NCBI GenBank assembly: GCA_016210285.1
Contig: JACQUN010000078.1
Location: forward strand, 1-17,550
From: Chloroflexota bacterium
GTDB lineage: Bacteria; Chloroflexota; Dehalococcoidia; UBA1127; JACQUN01
Reading direction: 5' to 3'
DNA: 17,550 nt
A model generated the notes under the pieces. The model saw nothing but the letters and a program-made list of their open reading frames with translations, had not been told where the DNA came from and made no database searches. Below are positions 14,983 through 17,550 of this stretch, piece by piece (position 1 is the first letter of the stretch; every line of letters starts with the position of its first letter). The position numbers were made by a program, and so were the translations under genes.

Positions 14983-15024
14983 TCCGCCCGGAGGGATTTG
15001 AACCCCCGGCCCTCGGGTTCGAAG
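14983..15024 (-). pseudogene. 3' half of tRNA-Arg(UCG): probable integration scar
   Basis: Read on the - strand from 15024 to 14983, the sequence gives exactly positions 32-73 of a class I tRNA. In order these are the anticodon loop CTTCGAA (anticodon UCG, arginine), anticodon stem 3' strand CCCGA, variable loop GGGCC, T-stem GGGGG, T-loop TTCAAAT, T-stem CCCTC, acceptor CGGGCGG and discriminator A. The matching 5' half is absent: the five bases before the loop are TACAA, not the TCGGG needed to pair with CCCGA, and no D-arm can be drawn. CGCCCG at 15063-15068 could pair with the acceptor, but without a D-arm this is probably chance. A displaced tRNA 3' half is the classic trace of integration at a tRNA gene. 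Confidence 0.65.
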
Positions 15025-15465
15025 TTGTATGCCAATCATACGCTCCCGTGTCGTCCTATCTGCGGGCGTGCTGCTGGGTCTGTTCACCGACGGCCTTGCG
15101 TATCTGATGATACCACCCCATGTTGTCCCATGCCAGTAGGTGCGTTGCCATAATGTTGCCAAACACCCTTAGCTGTGTTGTGTTGGCATTCAACAGACGG
15201 GGTCAGGGTGGGGGGTGCCTTCCCTGTGGACGCCCTGTCTTCAGGACTTGAAGCCCTTCTTTCCACGCGCACAGTTGGGCCAAAAGCCTATGGGAGGTGG
15301 TGAGGCATGGGAAATCCCCTGGCGCACCCAGGGTTTCATGGCGGCCAGCGTTCCGTGTCCCAATAGGCCGAAATGTGCACGAAGGGGCACTCTTTCGGCA
15401 CTGTCGCGGTCAAGGAGGTCACCTTCCTTGCACTTCCAGTACACCCCCGTAGCTTGCGCCTTATG
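15025..15465. other. Stretch without a supportable gene, left end of the putative island
   Basis: I see no convincing gene in these 441 bases. A 67-codon frame on the - strand (GTG at 15444 to stop at 15241) encodes a peptide opening VYWKCKEGDLLDRDSAERV, but it lacks a ribosome binding site and any family I recognise. It follows the helix-turn-helix fragment and could be part of the same decayed module. GTATG/CATAC (15026-15040) is a small inverted repeat next to the tRNA half. Confidence 0.3.
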
Positions 15466-15690
15466 TCACGCTCCTTGCTTGTGACCGTGGCCTAGGGGGA
15501 GTTCCGTCCGCTTCAGGTAGCGCCGCTCCGTAGACCAGGACACGCTGATGCCCGCCTCCCAGAGCTCACGGGCTATCGCTCTATACCCCAGGCCCCGCCC
15601 ATACAGTTTCAAAAGCGTGTCACGACTCGTCTCGGAAAGGGCAGGAGGCCTTCCGCCAGGGCGCCTCGTGGGCAGGACTGCCCTGTTCCC
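15466..15690 (-). pseudogene. Fragment of a resolvase-like helix-turn-helix protein
   Basis: Read on the - strand, this frame gives GGRPPALSETSRDTLLKLYG then RGLGYRAIARELWEAGIS and STERRYLKR, ending at the TGA at 15466-15468. This is the DNA-binding pattern seen at the C-terminus of serine recombinases and in related small HTH proteins (G-R-P-P, then L-x-L-x3-G-x-G-x-R-x-I-A-x-E-L). No N-terminal catalytic domain is in frame, and the frame differs from that of the nuclease fragment just upstream. It is either a separate small HTH gene without a clear start or the surviving tail of a broken gene. Similarity is by eye. Confidence 0.45.
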
Positions 15691-15997
15691 GCCAAAGGCC
15701 GCCCCAGCAGGTGCGCCAGGTCTTCCAGGGGGAGAAGAGCATACTGCCGGGCCCTCACCCCCCCGCCGGGCGCATGGACCAGCGCCACCAGGGGGACAAG
15801 GCTATTTCCCGGCGCTCTCCCTGGCCTGGCCCAGGGCCTTCAGGAGCCACTGGGGGAGGGCCTTGCGGGTCTTGACCCCATAACGGGAAGGGGCCTGCCA
15901 GGACATCGGCTCCGGTGCTCCCTGTGTTGGGTTGGCGCTCTCCCCCCAGGGCCAAGGCTACGGCCCTCTCGTGCAGCTTCCACCGGCTAGCCCCCAT
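15680..15997 (-). pseudogene. Frameshifted PDDEXK/Holliday-junction-resolvase-like nuclease
   Basis: The protein can be followed on the - strand only by changing frame twice. Frame one starts at ATG 15997 and reads MGASRWKLHERAVALALGGE, then RQPNTGSTGADVLAG. Near 15885-15900 the reading moves by one base to SRYGVKTRKALPQWLLKALG and QARESAG. Near 15801-15812 it moves again to SLVPLVALVHAPGG, then VRARQYALLPLEDLAHLLGR. Together these match the layout of small phage or mobile-element nucleases: H-E-R-x-V-A...G-G, a G-S-x-x-D segment, V-K-T-R-K, then L-P-x-W-L and P-L-V-x-L-V. The E/D-x-K is represented by G-V-K, so even an intact version may lack an acidic residue. Its start overlaps the stop of an upstream short frame (15987-16184) by 11 bases, as in coupled genes. 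Confidence 0.45.
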
Positions 15998-16184
15998 CGG
16001 GGTCCTCCCAGGAGAGGTCCACGACTTTCCCCTTTGCCAGCCGCTTGCCCTCAAAGACCATCCGTAGCTCCCAGCGGGAAGGCCCCGACCCCCCTTCGGG
16101 GAACAGTAGCGCCAACTCCCCTTTCGTGAAGGCCACGATGCCAGCGGGGACCTCTGGCAGGACGGGTTGGGTTGCCCCTTCTCT
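15987..16184 (-). pseudogene. Short frame upstream of the nuclease fragment, unknown, no clear start
   Basis: A 65-codon open frame on the - strand ends at the TAG at 15987-15989 and contains protein-like sequence (GIVAFTKGELALLFPEGG, then SRWELRMVFEGKRLAKGKVV). It overlaps the nuclease start by 11 bases (ATGGGGGCTAG), suggesting the two were once translated together. No ATG or RBS-supported start exists before the upstream stop at 16185-16187; a GTG in AGIVAF is possible but weak. It is probably a truncated gene of the same mobile module. I recognise no family. Confidence 0.3.
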
Positions 16185-16257
16185 TTACCCGCTCCCGAAG
16201 GATTCCTTTGTGGAGGAGCGTAAAGCCAGCGTTTACCTTGGCGCAGAATGGGGCATC

Positions 16258-17550
16258 TCAAACCACCCCATCCGAGCACACGATTCTGATCACTTCCGGC
16301 TCTAGCTCACCCAGGTCACCGTCTTGGGGCGGGTTCAGTCGGTGGGTCATTCGCAAGGCTTCAAGCCGCCGAATAAGGGTGTCGCCCTCGATTTGCAGGT
16401 CACGGATGTCCCGCACGGCGGCTTCTACCCTGGGAAGCAGGTTGTCCAGGAATATCTGCCTAAGCACGTCAATGCGCCTGAGTTCGGTCGCGTTGTCCTT
16501 GTACTGTTGCCGCAGCAGGTTGAGCTGCTTGGAGAGGTAACGCCTTAGCCGTGTGTCAGAGGAAGGGCGGCGGGCTCTGCCTATGCGCCGCTTCGAGTCC
16601 TCCTTGAAGCGCTCAAAGGCGGACATCACCCGTTCGTTCGTTTGAGGAGGCAGTGGCCTAGATGGCGTGTCCTGCTGGCACTCGGCGGCAGCGATGAACT
16701 GGGCAGCCGTGATCTGGCGCGGCGTCAGGTCGTCTCCCACGGCGTAGGCTTCCGTTACGCCTGCAGTGGACAGGAGCACGATGCTCTCGCCGGGCTTGGG
16801 TTCGTCGAAAGGCGTGGGCAAGCCAGCTTGGGCTGCCGGCGACATCAGCGGAATCTGTGCGCCTTCGATGTTCATAACCGCCTGTGTGAATCGGGCGGCC
16901 TCAACGCTGAGGTCTGTCACGGGTGCTTTGTAAACCGCCGAACGAATGCCGTCAGGCAGGTTTGTGATGGTCGTCCACAGCTCTGGGTCTTCTTCCTGAA
17001 TCCTTTGCAGCAAAGCGGCTCCCCGCTGATAGGCAGCAACCTCGTCAAACCCGTCGTCCACGTCCGGCAGCTTCTTTTGCTCATAGATACGGTACATGGC
17101 CTTTGAGTTGAGCTTCTCGTTCTCAGAAAGCAGGCGGCTGTCCAGGCCGATGAAATCGTGGAAGGTCTGGATGCGGCGCAAGAGGCGCTCGGTAAGGGAC
17201 AGGCCCTGGTCTACCTCCAGGTCGGGCCACATGTTGTTCAGGTGGATGACGGTGTGCTCTGTGCCGATGCGGTCAACGCGGCCAAACCGCTGAATCAGTC
17301 GCACCGGGTTCCAGTGCAGGTCGTAGTTGAGGACGCGGGCACAGTCCTGGAGGTTCTGGCCTTCCGATACTACGTCCGTTGCGATCAATACGCGGATTTC
17401 CGGCCCAGGAATCTTTTCGCCGCGCTTCAGGTTGGCCTTCGGCGCGAAGCGTTTCACTACGTTTTCTACCCGATCCCGGTTGCTGCCGGAAAGCATGGCG
17501 ATGCTGTCATCCTTTCCGCCGGGGTTCAGCTCGCGGAAGAGGTACTGCAC
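16258..17550 (-). CDS. SNF2/DEAD-type helicase, C-terminal part (5' end outside window)
   Basis: The frame is open to the right edge, so the N-terminal helicase lobe is missing. The visible 430 residues begin in the second RecA-like lobe. Motif V is ATDVVSEGQNLQDCARVLNYDLHWNP and motif VI is RLIQRFGRVDRIG (both near residues 58-96), whose arginines contact ATP. A long helical, charged C-terminal region follows (about 110-420), with RRYLSKQLNLLRQQYKDNATELRRI as a probable coiled coil. This form of motif V/VI (EGQNLQD...NYDLHWNP) is typical of large SNF2-like helicases of bacterial defence islands, including DISARM DrmD-like and PLD-associated helicases. I cannot say which without the rest of the gene. 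The stop is TGA at 16258-16260. It sits to the right of the tRNA-Arg scar and decayed mobile genes, consistent with an island. Confidence 0.8.
   Translation of the reverse strand: MQYLFRELNPGGKDDSIAMLSGSNRDRVENVVKRFAPKANLKRGEKIPGPEIRVLIATDVVSEGQNLQDCARVLNYDLHWNPVRLIQRFGRVDRIGTEHTVIHLNNMWPDLEVDQGLSLTERLLRRIQTFHDFIGLDSRLLSENEKLNSKAMYRIYEQKKLPDVDDGFDEVAAYQRGAALLQRIQEEDPELWTTITNLPDGIRSAVYKAPVTDLSVEAARFTQAVMNIEGAQIPLMSPAAQAGLPTPFDEPKPGESIVLLSTAGVTEAYAVGDDLTPRQITAAQFIAAAECQQDTPSRPLPPQTNERVMSAFERFKEDSKRRIGRARRPSSDTRLRRYLSKQLNLLRQQYKDNATELRRIDVLRQIFLDNLLPRVEAAVRDIRDLQIEGDTLIRRLEALRMTHRLNPPQDGDLGELEPEVIRIVCSDGVV

Noticed and set aside
14983..15069. A complete 87-base tRNA on the - strand
   Set aside because: The acceptor can be paired using 15063-15068, but no D-arm forms and neither possible anticodon stem closes with a U33. 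Only the 3' half is genuine.
14493..15107. A 204-codon + strand frame covering the tRNA half
   Set aside because: It is antisense to the aminotransferase, and its C-terminus contains the RPEGFEPPALGFE-type peptide that is a known artefact of translating tRNA genes.
1..17550. CRISPR array
   Set aside because: No regularly spaced direct repeats were seen anywhere in the window.

Overview
The window is GC-rich bacterial DNA (roughly 65% G+C by eye, with a lower-GC patch near 13.06-13.4 kb). Ribosome binding sites are strong, GTG starts are common, and the dehydrogenase is of a type best known from archaea. This would fit a Chloroflexota/Dehalococcoidia-like or similar environmental bacterium, but I cannot prove the taxonomy from the sequence alone.

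Layout. (1) 42-4739, + strand: a promoter followed by a succinate dehydrogenase/fumarate reductase flavoprotein, an iron-sulfur subunit with an extra cluster cysteine, and a CCG-domain (HdrB/SdhE-like) subunit. No SdhC/SdhD membrane anchor is present. Lgt (prolipoprotein diacylglyceryl transferase) follows. (2) 4772-7900, - strand: RecJ exonuclease and FabF (beta-ketoacyl-ACP synthase II) with their own promoter. (3) 8071-9374: a short MITE-like element with TA-flanked inverted ends. Its right end supplies the stop codon of a GlcDH-type zinc dehydrogenase on the - strand. (4) 9402-11967, + strand: a consensus-like promoter, a roughly 400-nt structured leader, then a metallo-beta-lactamase-fold hydrolase, a DsbA/FrnE-family protein and a small ABM-like protein. 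(5) 12136-13600: an unrecognised coiled-coil/basic-tail protein, an inverted-repeat cluster, and a lower-GC patch with a small hypothetical ORF. (6) 13632-14933, - strand: a class-III (GSA-type) aminotransferase. (7) 14983-17550: a perfect 3' half of a tRNA-Arg(UCG) with no 5' half, decayed nuclease and helix-turn-helix genes, and the C-terminal part of a SNF2-type helicase running off the right edge. This looks like one end of an integrated, partly decayed mobile or defence island.

Main discovery. The DsbA-family gene at 10923-11570 has a perfect Shine-Dalgarno and a GTG start, and carries an in-frame UGA exactly where the first cysteine of the CPWC active site should be (U-P-W-C). A hairpin follows at bacterial-SECIS distance. 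I read it as a selenoprotein that conventional gene callers would truncate to begin after the active site. With its hydrolase and ABM-like neighbours it forms a candidate redox operon.

How the genes fit together. The SdhA/SdhB/CCG set should pass electrons between succinate/fumarate and a quinone or thiol through iron-sulfur clusters without a classical haem anchor. lgt, recJ and fabF are ordinary housekeeping genes. The segment from 15025 rightwards appears to be a foreign insertion at a tRNA gene.
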